The notes below the pieces were generated by a model. It did not search any database and was not told the origin of the DNA. It worked only from the letters and a program-made list of their open reading frames with translations. From the NCBI RefSeq assembly GCF_007004655.1, contig NZ_ML660104.1:1-64000 (forward strand): DNA of 64,000 bases. The letters run 5' to 3'. Both the position numbers and the translations under genes were made by a program. Below, in pieces: positions 55,632 through 64,000 of this stretch; position 1 is the first letter of the stretch, and each line of letters starts with the position of its first letter. The stretch comes from Exilibacterium tricleocarpae. Its GTDB lineage: Bacteria > Pseudomonadota > Gammaproteobacteria > Pseudomonadales > Cellvibrionaceae.

Positions 55632-56399
55632 ATGGCGGAGTTGGTTGAACTTACGAGCGGTAAACACGGCAAGTTGAAGGTTGTCGACAACTGTGCGGTG
55701 GCATTTGCAGCCCGGCAGCATGTTATGAATCTGAGGGTTGCCGAAATCGGTAAGGCGGTCAGCAGCTTTCCGGTATTTTTTACGAAAAACACGCGCACCG
55801 GGGACTGGGCGTTGTCAGCCGTCACGAGTTTCGAACAAGGCGTTAACCTTTTTGTGGAAAATGATAAGTGGACGGCGACTTACCAGCCGACAGGGATACA
55901 GACTTATCCGCTCTTTTTGATGCGTTCACCAAAAGACAAAAACGGTTACACCGTCGGTATCGATGCGACAAGCCAGGCATTTTCTGAACAGCAGGGCGAA
56001 GCGCTGTTTGACGATAGAGGTAAAGCTTCCCTATATCTCAGCAGAGTAACGGTGTTGCTGGAAGCGGATATCAAAAATGATATCCAGACCTACCAGTTTA
56101 TGCAGAAGCTTGAAGAGCTGAACTTGTTCAAGTCAATTGATATTCAGGTTCACTATGAAGATGGTAGTGTGCAGACGTTGAAAGGTCTCCATACCCTGGA
56201 CGAGGATAAGCTGCAGTCACTGCAAAACGAGCAGCTATCGGAGCTGAATAAAACGGGTTATCTGATTCCCATGCATGCTGTGTTGATTTCTATCTACCAG
56301 TTGAATGCGCTGATCAAGAAGCATAATGTGGTTGAGCGTTTTACGAAAGTTAAAAAAATAAAACTCGAACTCACCAAGGACGCTGCGACTGGTGCGTGA
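55632..56399 (+). CDS. SapC-like protein
   Basis: 255 residues from the ATG at 55632 with AAGG upstream. The pattern (VAEIGKAVSSFPVFFTKNTR; SFEQGVNLFVENDKWTATY; then YPLFLMRSPKDKNGYTVGID) matches the SapC family found next to tryptophan halogenases and TonB receptors. The molecular role is unknown; no signal peptide is seen, so it is cytoplasmic. It lies 29 bases after the halogenase gene and is almost surely co-transcribed. Confidence 0.9.
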   Translation: MAELVELTSGKHGKLKVVDNCAVAFAARQHVMNLRVAEIGKAVSSFPVFFTKNTRTGDWALSAVTSFEQGVNLFVENDKWTATYQPTGIQTYPLFLMRSPKDKNGYTVGIDATSQAFSEQQGEALFDDRGKASLYLSRVTVLLEADIKNDIQTYQFMQKLEELNLFKSIDIQVHYEDGSVQTLKGLHTLDEDKLQSLQNEQLSELNKTGYLIPMHAVLISIYQLNALIKKHNVVERFTKVKKIKLELTKDAATGA

Positions 56400-56765
56400 A
56401 GCTTGCTCTCGAATTTGGCTGTATAATGATGCTGACATTGTGCCGCAGCGCCGGCCCGGCAGAGACCCGGTAGCGCTCTGAGCCCGGCCGTAAGCTTGCC
56501 TGTCGCCCCGCCGGGCCGTGGAGTGGCACATAAAATCTTTAGAACGCTAAACTCTATAGAATGCCTCCTCCGAGACATGTTAACTGCCAGGGCTTATCGA
56601 AACTTCACGATAAGGATGTTTGATCTCGCCTGGTTGCACGGCCGGCATCCGTCTAGCCTGATCTGACAATCGACTATTCCCCACAAATAAAATGGATCGA
56701 CGCAGTAATAGCGTTTACCATAGCGCTTTTTAACCGACTTAATAGAAATCAGCCCAGCGACCCCA
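56400..56765. other. Gap with repeat copy B
   Basis: 366 bases. Apart from the dispersed 48-bp repeat, only GC-rich sequence near 56440-56500 with several short palindromic GCCGG/CCGGC pieces is seen. No gene is supported. Confidence 0.5.
56506..56553. repeat. Dispersed 48-bp repeat, copy B
   Basis: Matches 34729-34776 at 45 of 48 positions, same orientation. It carries CCGGGCCGTGGAGTGGCAC and TTTAGAACG. It lies in the gap after sapC. Confidence 0.8.
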
Positions 56766-57083
56766 ATGTTTGATCTCACTGACCTGCTTTTTCTCAGCGT
56801 TGTTGTTCTTGCGGCCGCTGCCCTTTGGCGCGCCCAGGGTGTGCGGGAAATCGCCCTGCGCGCCGCCAAGCGTCACTGTGACGAAATGGAGGTGCAGTGG
56901 CTGGACGGCAGTGTGGCGCTGCGCAAAGTCGGCCTGGCCCGCAACGCCCGGGGCCGTCTGTGCCTGGCGCGCGCCTATCTGTTTGAGTTCACCTCCACCG
57001 GCGATGAGCGCTATTTCGGTAGTGTCGACATGGTGGGGCATCAAGTCCGGACGGTGCAGTTGCAGCCGCACCGCCTACAGTAG
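56766..57083 (+). CDS. DUF3301-like membrane-anchored small protein
   Basis: 105 residues. One N-terminal membrane helix (LLFLSVVVLAAAALW) is followed by a soluble domain (AAKRHCDEMEVQWLDGSVAL, then RAYLFEFTSTGDERYFGSV), the pattern of DUF3301. It is a small inner-membrane protein of unknown role. The ribosome site is weak. It converges on the GH3 gene and is probably unrelated to the sugar locus. Confidence 0.85.
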   Translation: MFDLTDLLFLSVVVLAAAALWRAQGVREIALRAAKRHCDEMEVQWLDGSVALRKVGLARNARGRLCLARAYLFEFTSTGDERYFGSVDMVGHQVRTVQLQPHRLQ

Positions 57084-57089
57084 CGCAGC

Positions 57090-59642
57090 CTAACCCGGAC
57101 AGCGAATATCGGCGGCCGACGCCGCGTCGGGTGTGAGTTTGATGTTGGCGACACGCAGCTTAAGCGCGCCGGCAGTGCTGATCGCAAACGGGGCATTGAC
57201 CCTGGAAAAATCCGCGCCCCGCTGCGCAAAACACTGCAAATCTATCGACAGGCGACGCCACTGCCCCGCCGGCAGGGCCGCCAGCGGCGCGGTGATATCG
57301 AGATCGCCGCCGCACTGGCCGCCGCAGCGCACTGCCGCGAACACCGCCTCACTGGGCGCCCGATCCAGTCGAATATCGAGCTGCAGGGCCGCCTGACTGG
57401 CCAGAAAGTTAGATAAGTCCGGACGTTCATGGCCCGCATGCAACGAAATTGTCGTCCTGCCGCGACCGTGCCAGATAAAATCCCGGGCGTCACCCTGAGT
57501 ATCCTTGTCCGCCTCAGCGATGGCGCCGCCATCGATGCCGCCGCTGGCGCCGGTCAGGTTTTTTTGTTCGCGCCCGTCACTCAGGCCAAACATCCAGGGC
57601 GCTGCCGGACGACCGCTAAACAGTGGCAGGGTCGACCCGGCGGCCCGTGCGATCGGAAAGTCATCAGTGATCGGCAGCTTGTCTGCCAGGCGATCCTCGT
57701 CATTGACACCGAGGCCATAGCCGTAGGGAAACAGCGGTTCGTAGTCGGCGTCGCCCCGGTTCAGGCGTACCTGGGAGGCCAGTCGCGGCCAGGAGAAAGA
57801 CAATCGGCCGGTAAAGTCGTGCTGCACCTCGCCACCGGCATCCGTGAAAATAACATCGGCAATGCCGGCGCCCTCGGTGCCCGGCAGCCAGGCGGCGACA
57901 AAAGCATCGGAAGCGTTCAGCGCGCGATTCACCCACAGCGGCCGGCCGGAAATAAAAATTGAAACCACCGGAATACCATCGCTTTGCAGTTTTTCCAGCA
58001 GCCGGGCGTCGCGGTGTGAATAGGGCTGGTAAGCCGGGGACTGCAAATCACCCTGCCACTCGGCATAGGGATTTTCACCGTAGACGACGATGGCGACATC
58101 CGGCCGCTGGCGGTAGGCGCCGTCGACATTGAACTCCACGCTGCCGCCGGCAGCGGTTACCGCCGCGCGGATACCGGTGTAAATTGAGGTGGCGCCGGGG
58201 AAATCCGCATTGCGGTTGTCATCGCCCTGCCAGGATATGGACCAGCCGCCGGCCTGCTTGCCGATATTGTCGGCGCCGTCGCCGGCCACCAGCACCCGCG
58301 CCTGCGGCCGCAGTGGCAGCAGCCCGTTTTTGTTTTTCAGCAGCACCAGCGACTGCCTGACCGCCCGCCGCGCCAGTGCCCGGTGTGCGGCCGCGCCGAC
58401 AATGCCGGCGTCGTTAGCCAGTACCCGGGTCGAGGGTTTGCCCCGATCGAACAAACCGGCGCGAAATTTTACCCGCAGAATGCGCCGCACGGCATCGTCG
58501 AGGCGGGCTTGGGAAATATCGCCGCGTTTGACCTGCGCCAGTGTGTTGTACCAGAACTCGCGCCAGTCTTCGATCACCATGATCATATCGACACCGGCGT
58601 TGATCGCCTGGGGACAACTGGCGTTACTGCAGCCGGGGACCAGGCCGTGGGAGTTCCAGTCGCCGATCACAAAACCGTCGAAACCCAGTTGTTGCTTCAA
58701 GACATCGGTGAGCAGGTATTTATGCCCATGCATCCGCTCACCCTGCCAACTGCTGTGAGACGCCATGACCGTTTGCACACCGGCGTCCAGCGCGGCGAAG
58801 TAACCGGGGGCGTGTATGTCCCGCAGCACCGCCTCGGTGACGGTGGTGTCGCCGCGGTCGATACCGTTTTCGGTACCGCCGTCTCCCAGGTAGTGCTTGG
58901 CGGTGGCGAGCACCCGGGTAGGGTCGAGAAACGACGGGCTGTCGAGCGCACCCTGGAAACCGGCTACCGCGGCGCCGGCCAGGCGCTCGACCAGTTGCGG
59001 GTCCTCGGCGTAGCCCTCGTAAGTGCGGCCCCAGCGGTCGTCGCGCACCACCGACAGCGAGGGTGCGAAGGTCCAGTCGAGACCGGTGGCGCGCACCGCA
59101 CGGGCGGTGACGCGGGCGATGTCGCGCACCAGCGCCGGGTCGCCGGCGGCACCGAGGCCGATGTTATGGGGAAACAGTGTGGCGCCGAAGATCTTGTTGT
59201 GTCCGTGGACCGCATCTGTACCCCATAGCATCGGAATGGCGAGTCCGCCGCCGGCGGTGTCCATCGATGCCAGATAAAACGCATCGGCCAGCGCCACCCA
59301 TTCCGCGACGCTGGCGTAGCGGTTGCCGTTGGCATAGGTGCCGCCGCCGTTCAACACCGAGCCGAGATGGTAGCGCCTGACATCTTCCGGTGTTACAAAA
59401 CCGATTTCCGCCTGAATTATCTGCCCGACTTTTTGCTCCAGCGTCATTTGCGCCAGCAGTGTATCGACCCGCTTTTCCAGCGCCGGGTCCGGGTCGAGTG
59501 GCGGGCGCAGCACCGGCCAGACTGCGCTGTCAGTTGTGCTGCGCTCAAGGTGCGGCTGCTCGCAGCCAGCGGCCAGCAGCGTTAGCGCGACCAGCGCCAG
59601 GCCGCGCAAAGTGTATGAAAGTGAGGTGGGTCTGTTAGACAT
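57090..59642 (-). CDS. GH3-family exo-beta-glucosidase lipoprotein
   Basis: 850 residues from the ATG at 59642. The lipobox is LLAAGC (Cys27), so it is a surface or periplasmic lipoprotein. The GH3 (beta/alpha)8 domain has GTDAVHGHNK, AKHYLGDG and the nucleophile Asp328 in FVIGDWNSH. The second GH3 domain and a C-terminal beta-sandwich of ~150 residues resemble ExoP-type exo-1,3/1,4-beta-glucanases. It should release glucose from beta-glucan ends. It lies directly downstream of the TonB receptor on the same strand, so intake and trimming are probably coupled. Confidence 0.94.
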   Translation of the reverse strand: MSNRPTSLSYTLRGLALVALTLLAAGCEQPHLERSTTDSAVWPVLRPPLDPDPALEKRVDTLLAQMTLEQKVGQIIQAEIGFVTPEDVRRYHLGSVLNGGGTYANGNRYASVAEWVALADAFYLASMDTAGGGLAIPMLWGTDAVHGHNKIFGATLFPHNIGLGAAGDPALVRDIARVTARAVRATGLDWTFAPSLSVVRDDRWGRTYEGYAEDPQLVERLAGAAVAGFQGALDSPSFLDPTRVLATAKHYLGDGGTENGIDRGDTTVTEAVLRDIHAPGYFAALDAGVQTVMASHSSWQGERMHGHKYLLTDVLKQQLGFDGFVIGDWNSHGLVPGCSNASCPQAINAGVDMIMVIEDWREFWYNTLAQVKRGDISQARLDDAVRRILRVKFRAGLFDRGKPSTRVLANDAGIVGAAAHRALARRAVRQSLVLLKNKNGLLPLRPQARVLVAGDGADNIGKQAGGWSISWQGDDNRNADFPGATSIYTGIRAAVTAAGGSVEFNVDGAYRQRPDVAIVVYGENPYAEWQGDLQSPAYQPYSHRDARLLEKLQSDGIPVVSIFISGRPLWVNRALNASDAFVAAWLPGTEGAGIADVIFTDAGGEVQHDFTGRLSFSWPRLASQVRLNRGDADYEPLFPYGYGLGVNDEDRLADKLPITDDFPIARAAGSTLPLFSGRPAAPWMFGLSDGREQKNLTGASGGIDGGAIAEADKDTQGDARDFIWHGRGRTTISLHAGHERPDLSNFLASQAALQLDIRLDRAPSEAVFAAVRCGGQCGGDLDITAPLAALPAGQWRRLSIDLQCFAQRGADFSRVNAPFAISTAGALKLRVANIKLTPDAASAADIRCPG

Positions 59643-59798
59643 AACGATTCCGATCAAGAGTTAATGGCTGGCGCCGGCCTTACCGGCCGTAACAGGCGTT
59701 GGCGCACTTCAGTACGATGGAGAAACGGCGGTACCTTTTTCCTGCACTGGAGCAGAGTCCGAGTGCAGAATCGGGTACCGCCCGAGCCGGGGTGCGGG

Positions 59799-62384
59799 TT
59801 AAAACGTGTATTTAACCCGTACCCCGGCAGTGCGGGGGTTGTTCATAAAACGCAGATTGAGATTGGGCTGCAAAATCGCCTTGGTGGAGACAATCTCGTC
59901 GGTAATATTGTTGACGTAACCCTCGACGCGGAAGTTGTGTTCATCATTGCTGTAACCGGCGGTGAGGTTGAACAGGGTGTAACCGTCGACTTTATCGGAA
60001 AACCCCAGACCCTGATCGGCGGCGCCGTTGTTGGGCGTCTCGCTCAAAGGCACGGGATTGCCGTCGGCGTCAAACCCCTGGGAGTTAAAAGCCGATAGGA
60101 AGTACTCGCTGCGGGTCGTGGACGACAGGGTGAAATCCACCTGGCCGCTCGGCAGCGGGAACTCGCCCCTGACGAACAGGTTCAAGTTTCGCTCTGACGT
60201 CAGCGGGACTTTGTTGCCGCTCAGGTCAACGTTGGGATTGGCGCCGAAACCCTGGCGGAAGTCGGTGATGCTGGCACTTTCAAACTCCGCATCCAGCAGC
60301 AACAGGCTGCCGCCCAGGGTGAAGTAGTTATTGAGGGCGTAGGTGGTTTCAATTTCGAGCCCGGTAATCTCTACCGTGCCCACATTGACCCGTTGCGCCG
60401 AGGTGGGAGGCGGGTCGTCCGGGTCGGCCGGCTGGCCGATGGAGACCAACTGCGTCAGCACATAGTCGTCGTAGTCGTAGAAGAACAGTGAACCGTTGAG
60501 GATCAGCGACTCGAACTGGTTTTTTGAACCGATTTCGTACATCACCAGCTTCTCCGGCGCGAACTCATTGGAGATGGCGGTGCCGGTGCCGTCGATAAAC
60601 GTATCGTTGAAGCCGCCGGATTTGTGCCCGGTGGCGGTGGTCAGGTAGAGCAGGTGGGCGTCGCCGATATCCCACTCGAAGCCGACGCGGTAATCGTTAA
60701 AGTCGTCCTTGTAGGAGCCCTCCTGTTGAATGATGGTCTGGCCATTGGGTTGTACGTCTTCCAACGGGCAGTCGGTCGGGTCCGGCGCCACGCAATTGCC
60801 GGCCAGATAGTCGTCGAGGTCGTCGTTGGTGCCCCAGGTGACACCCTCGTTCAGCAGCCGTATGGCGCCCGCCAGGTCGTTGCCGTCAGTGGGGGCGGTA
60901 AAGCTCGAGCGCCGCCAGGGGTGATATTGGAACCCCGGTGTCGCCCAGCGGGTGGTCAGGGCGTTGCCGGCGCCCCAGCCGCCCTGGCCGAGGACCGCGA
61001 AGCCGTAGTTGCCGCCGATGCCGAAGCGCGATTTTTCCTCGCGGGTGTGGCGCAAGCCCACCGCAAGGCGTTTGTCGTCGGCCAGTGCAAAGGTGACTTC
61101 GCCGTAATAGGCGGTGGACTCGCCGTCCACATCCGGCATCGCGAATTCGGTGCCCGAGTAGCAACAGAAGCTGTTGTCGGAGGTGCTAAGCAGCGCGGCT
61201 TTCTGTTCCTCATCGAAAAAGAAAATCCCGGTGCTCCACTGTATGCTGCCCTCGGCGGCCGATGCCAGGCGGAGCTCGTGGATTTGGGCATCGGATTCGG
61301 TCAGCCAGAACTGGCCGCCGAAATTATCGAAGTCACCGATGGCTTCAAGCTGGCCGGGAAAATTCACGCCGTCGTTGGACGCGTTGATCTGTTCGAAATC
61401 CAGGTCGCGGGTACTGCCGGTGTATTCCAGGCTGAAGCCGCCGAAATCGTAGGTTACCTGGGCCATAAAGCCTTTATGGGTAGAGTCCAGTTCCCCTTGC
61501 CAGCCGCGAAAGATGCCCTCCTGGGCGTCGTCGTCCAGATCGTCCACATCGAAGCCGGCATTGAGCGCATCGAAGTAATTCAGCCCCGGGTAGCCGGTGC
61601 CGCCCTCGGTGGTGTGGTCGTAAACCGCATAGACGGTAAGGGCATCGGTGGGCGCCCAAAGCGCCGACAGGCGGCCGGAGAACTCGTCCAGCTCGCCGGC
61701 GGGATCGAGGCTCGGCACGGCGCCGGCGTTTTTGTAGTAGGAGTCGCTTTCTCTGGAGAAGATCGCCGCCCGCAGTCCCAGGCTGTCGCCTATCGGCAGA
61801 TTGACCATGGCCTCGTAAGATGTCAGGTTCTCCGAGCCCGCTTCGGCCGCAATGGCCGCCTCCACCTGTTCCAGTGAGGGTTTGCGGGCAACGATATTGA
61901 CGGTGCCGCCGACGGCGTTGCGCCCGCGGGTGGTACCCTGCGGGCCTTTGTTTACCTCGACCCGCTCAATGTCGTAGAACATGGCCGAGATGCCGCGGGC
62001 GCGCGGCAGGTAGACGCCGTTGAAGTGATTGGCCACTGAGGCGTCGATAAGCTCGGTGTTGTCGGCCGATCCCACACCGCGCACGGTGACGTTGATATTG
62101 CCCTCCTGGTTGCTGATGACGGCGCCGGGGATCACGTACTGGAGGTTGGTAAATTCCGCTCCCACGCCGTTGGCTGCGAGGTCGTCCTGGCTGAACGCCT
62201 GGGCGGTACCGGCGTAGTCCTGGATACTTTTCTCCCGGCGGTCAACGGTTACCACGATTTCTTCGAGCAGGCCGGCGGCGGCATCGGTGTTGCCGGCGGA
62301 CTGGGACATGGCACCGGTAGCGGTGAGCCCGGCGCAGGCCGCTGCCACGGCGGCAGCGAGATGTTTTCTCTGTGTGTTGGACAT
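59799..62384 (-). CDS. TonB-dependent receptor of the glucoside locus
   Basis: 861 residues. A signal peptide ends near TGAMSQSA. LLEEIVVTVDRREKSIQDYA is the start of the plug, followed by GNINVTVRGVGSADN and GRNAVGGTVNIVARKP. A beta-barrel follows to a C-terminal YTF. It is transcribed before the GH3 gene, which is 156 bases downstream, and divergently from the membrane AraC regulator, so it likely imports the oligosaccharide that the GH3 enzyme cleaves. Confidence 0.95.
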   Translation of the reverse strand: MSNTQRKHLAAAVAAACAGLTATGAMSQSAGNTDAAAGLLEEIVVTVDRREKSIQDYAGTAQAFSQDDLAANGVGAEFTNLQYVIPGAVISNQEGNINVTVRGVGSADNTELIDASVANHFNGVYLPRARGISAMFYDIERVEVNKGPQGTTRGRNAVGGTVNIVARKPSLEQVEAAIAAEAGSENLTSYEAMVNLPIGDSLGLRAAIFSRESDSYYKNAGAVPSLDPAGELDEFSGRLSALWAPTDALTVYAVYDHTTEGGTGYPGLNYFDALNAGFDVDDLDDDAQEGIFRGWQGELDSTHKGFMAQVTYDFGGFSLEYTGSTRDLDFEQINASNDGVNFPGQLEAIGDFDNFGGQFWLTESDAQIHELRLASAAEGSIQWSTGIFFFDEEQKAALLSTSDNSFCCYSGTEFAMPDVDGESTAYYGEVTFALADDKRLAVGLRHTREEKSRFGIGGNYGFAVLGQGGWGAGNALTTRWATPGFQYHPWRRSSFTAPTDGNDLAGAIRLLNEGVTWGTNDDLDDYLAGNCVAPDPTDCPLEDVQPNGQTIIQQEGSYKDDFNDYRVGFEWDIGDAHLLYLTTATGHKSGGFNDTFIDGTGTAISNEFAPEKLVMYEIGSKNQFESLILNGSLFFYDYDDYVLTQLVSIGQPADPDDPPPTSAQRVNVGTVEITGLEIETTYALNNYFTLGGSLLLLDAEFESASITDFRQGFGANPNVDLSGNKVPLTSERNLNLFVRGEFPLPSGQVDFTLSSTTRSEYFLSAFNSQGFDADGNPVPLSETPNNGAADQGLGFSDKVDGYTLFNLTAGYSNDEHNFRVEGYVNNITDEIVSTKAILQPNLNLRFMNNPRTAGVRVKYTF

Positions 62385-62458
62385 CGGCTTATCTCTCCTT
62401 CCTTACCCTGGTTAAGTCTTTATAAGTATCTATATGTAGGTGCTTGGAAAAGATGGGT

Positions 62459-62497
62459 GACCTGGCTAATCGACCTGGCTAATCGACCTGGCTAATC
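62459..62497. repeat. Three perfect 13-bp direct repeats in the divergent promoter
   Basis: GACCTGGCTAATC repeated three times without gaps (62459-62471, 62472-62484, 62485-62497) between the divergent TonB receptor and AraC-type genes. Direct repeats are usual for AraC-family binding sites, although 13 bp does not match helical phasing exactly. Confidence 0.65.
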
Positions 62498-62768
62498 GAT
62501 AAGTAGGTCATCGCAAGGTGTCAGCGTCAATCAAATACCGCTAAAGGTCGTCAAAGTTTGCGGGTTTTTTGCAGTTGAACGTTCGAGTACAAGCAATGCG
62601 GAAAGTTGAACTTCCCGCGAGCCCTTAGACGCCGGGGGTTTTGCAGTTTTGTTATGAGCAGTGTATCTTTGTTTCCAAATTATTATAAGCTGGTCGCGAC
62701 GATGTTGATTCCCCGATAAAAACACGGCGGTGGAGTTATCGGGGAGATGCCGGCCTCAAGAGTCTGCC

Positions 62769-63938
62769 ATGGACCTGTTGCTGTTTAACGTTCACGATGT
62801 CGTCTTGTTGATGACCGCCTACCAATGCACCCTGTTTGCCTTGTTGCTGGTGGCCATCAAAAGCGACAAACACCTCAGTAACCTGCTGCTGGCGGGTTTT
62901 TTGCTAACCCATGCCGCGATTCCCCTGGATATCCTGATCAACTTTGGCGTTGCGTTTCGCGAGTGGGCGACGGCCGTGTCACCAAAGCTGTCTTACTTGT
63001 TCGGCTTTGCCTACTGGCTCGAGGGACCGCTGCTGCTGTGGTATACCCGCTCCCTGCTCTACCGGGATTACCGCCTTGGCTATGGTGACCTGGTTTACCT
63101 GATCCCTTTCTTTGTGTACCTGGTCTATGAACTCGCCGTCTATTATTGGTCGGCGCCGGCGAGCAAAATCGTGGTGCCTGAGGACTACGGCCAGCAGGAC
63201 GCCCACTCGACCCTCAACCTGGTGGTGGGCTTTTGCCGTGAGGCTTTGCGGGTGGCGTTTGGCGTGCTGTGTTTTCTGGAGATTCGCAGGGGCCGCCAGT
63301 TGTTGAAACACCGGTTTTCGAATATCGAAAAGATCGATTTTTCCTGGTTGAATATTCTCGTTATCGGCTTTTTATTGTTGCGGGTTTGGGCGGTGCTGGT
63401 ATCGATCGCCATTATCGTGTCGGTCAAATTCGGCGTCAGTATCGACTTTCGGATCATGGGTTTGGTTGAAAACTACACGGTGTTTATTCTGGTCAGCGCG
63501 CTGATTTTTTTCAGTTTGAGTTACTCGGCGGTGTTCGAGGGTATCGACGAGAAAGGCGCCCAGGACGGGCACGGCAAAAGCGCCATCGACCCGCAACAGG
63601 TGGAGCGGCTCAGTCATTTTATGGAAACCGAAAAACCGTTTCTGAAAAGTGCCCTGACCCTGGAGCAGCTGGCGTCCCAGGCCGCCATGCCGGCGCGGAC
63701 CTTATCGATGGTCATCAATCGCCACTTCAATAAAAATTTCTTTGAGTTTATCAACCACTATCGCATTGAGGAGACCAAACAGCTGTTGCGCGATCCGCAG
63801 CAGCGCGATAAAACCCTGTTGGAGATTATGTTGGCAGTGGGATTTAACAGCAAAGCGACGTTCAACACTTTCTTCAAGAAATTTGAAGGGATGACGCCGA
63901 GTCAGTATCGTAAAAAAGTGGCCGGCGAATTCGACTGA
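62769..63938 (+). CDS. Membrane-anchored AraC-family regulator
   Basis: 389 residues from the ATG at 62769; an in-frame GTG at 62730 is less likely. About seven hydrophobic helices fill the first ~260 residues (VVLLMTAYQCTLFALLLVAI; LSYLFGFAYWLEGPLLLWY; ILVIGFLLLRVWAVLVSIAI). The AraC domain (~290-385) follows: LEQLASQAAMPARTLSMVIN, then LLEIMLAVGFNSKATFNTFF. Such membrane AraC proteins are common in polysaccharide loci of marine bacteria. It probably senses a sugar signal at the membrane and controls the divergent receptor and GH3 genes. Confidence 0.9.
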   Translation: MDLLLFNVHDVVLLMTAYQCTLFALLLVAIKSDKHLSNLLLAGFLLTHAAIPLDILINFGVAFREWATAVSPKLSYLFGFAYWLEGPLLLWYTRSLLYRDYRLGYGDLVYLIPFFVYLVYELAVYYWSAPASKIVVPEDYGQQDAHSTLNLVVGFCREALRVAFGVLCFLEIRRGRQLLKHRFSNIEKIDFSWLNILVIGFLLLRVWAVLVSIAIIVSVKFGVSIDFRIMGLVENYTVFILVSALIFFSLSYSAVFEGIDEKGAQDGHGKSAIDPQQVERLSHFMETEKPFLKSALTLEQLASQAAMPARTLSMVINRHFNKNFFEFINHYRIEETKQLLRDPQQRDKTLLEIMLAVGFNSKATFNTFFKKFEGMTPSQYRKKVAGEFD

Positions 63939-64000
63939 AATGCTTACCGGGCTATAAAACACTGTCCAGTAACCGTGCCAGTCGAATGCCGGCCATTTTT

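Overview
The window looks like chromosomal DNA of a marine, polysaccharide-using gammaproteobacterium, probably near the Cellvibrionales. This is inferred from three large TonB-dependent receptors, a tryptophan-halogenase-like/SapC pair beside a receptor, a lipoprotein GH3 glucosidase, a GlyGly-CTERM protease and moderately high GC with dense, short-spaced genes. No rRNA, convincing tRNA or CRISPR array was seen. Taxonomy is inference only.

Left part (1-17 kb). The window opens in the end of an IS30-type transposase. Then comes a minus-strand block: two LuxR-type regulators, a TonB-dependent receptor, a cytochrome P450 and two more LuxR-type regulators. The third regulator, the P450 and the receptor form one operon. 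Next are two duplicated small XRE repressors with repeated promoter segments, a 129-bp tandem repeat, a stand-alone DUF4880 protein and a FecI/FecR-like sigma/anti-sigma pair without a receptor. After a 1.3-kb gap come a GntR/FCD regulator, aminopeptidase P and a double cyclic-nucleotide-binding protein.

Middle (17-45 kb). This part holds a secreted metzincin protease with a lipoprotein, a large lipoprotein, a TSUP transporter, an amidase, an Fpg/Nei glycosylase and an SRPBCC protein. A compact plus-strand operon follows (28.1-32.1 kb): an unknown protein, a COG2229-type small GTPase, an ABC-ATPase fused to a dual-specificity phosphatase, and two Roadblock/LC7-like proteins. This operon is the best candidate for an undescribed signalling system. 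Then come an AraC/GlxA regulator with a redoxin, a DUF4760-like membrane protein, asnS, a DUF885 protein, a PEP-CTERM-type acyltransferase, and an operon of GGDEF/EAL protein, PstS-like protein and porin.

Right part (45-64 kb). A sugar-oxidation module (SDR, DgoK, divergent DgoR-like regulator) lies between members of a repeat family that includes a 31-bp perfect inverted repeat. It is followed by an SSS sodium symporter, a TonB receptor, a tryptophan-halogenase-like enzyme and SapC. After a DUF3301 protein come a lipoprotein GH3 glucosidase, another TonB receptor and a divergent membrane-bound AraC regulator. Together these look like an import and oxidation locus for a beta-glucan or galactose-containing oligosaccharide.
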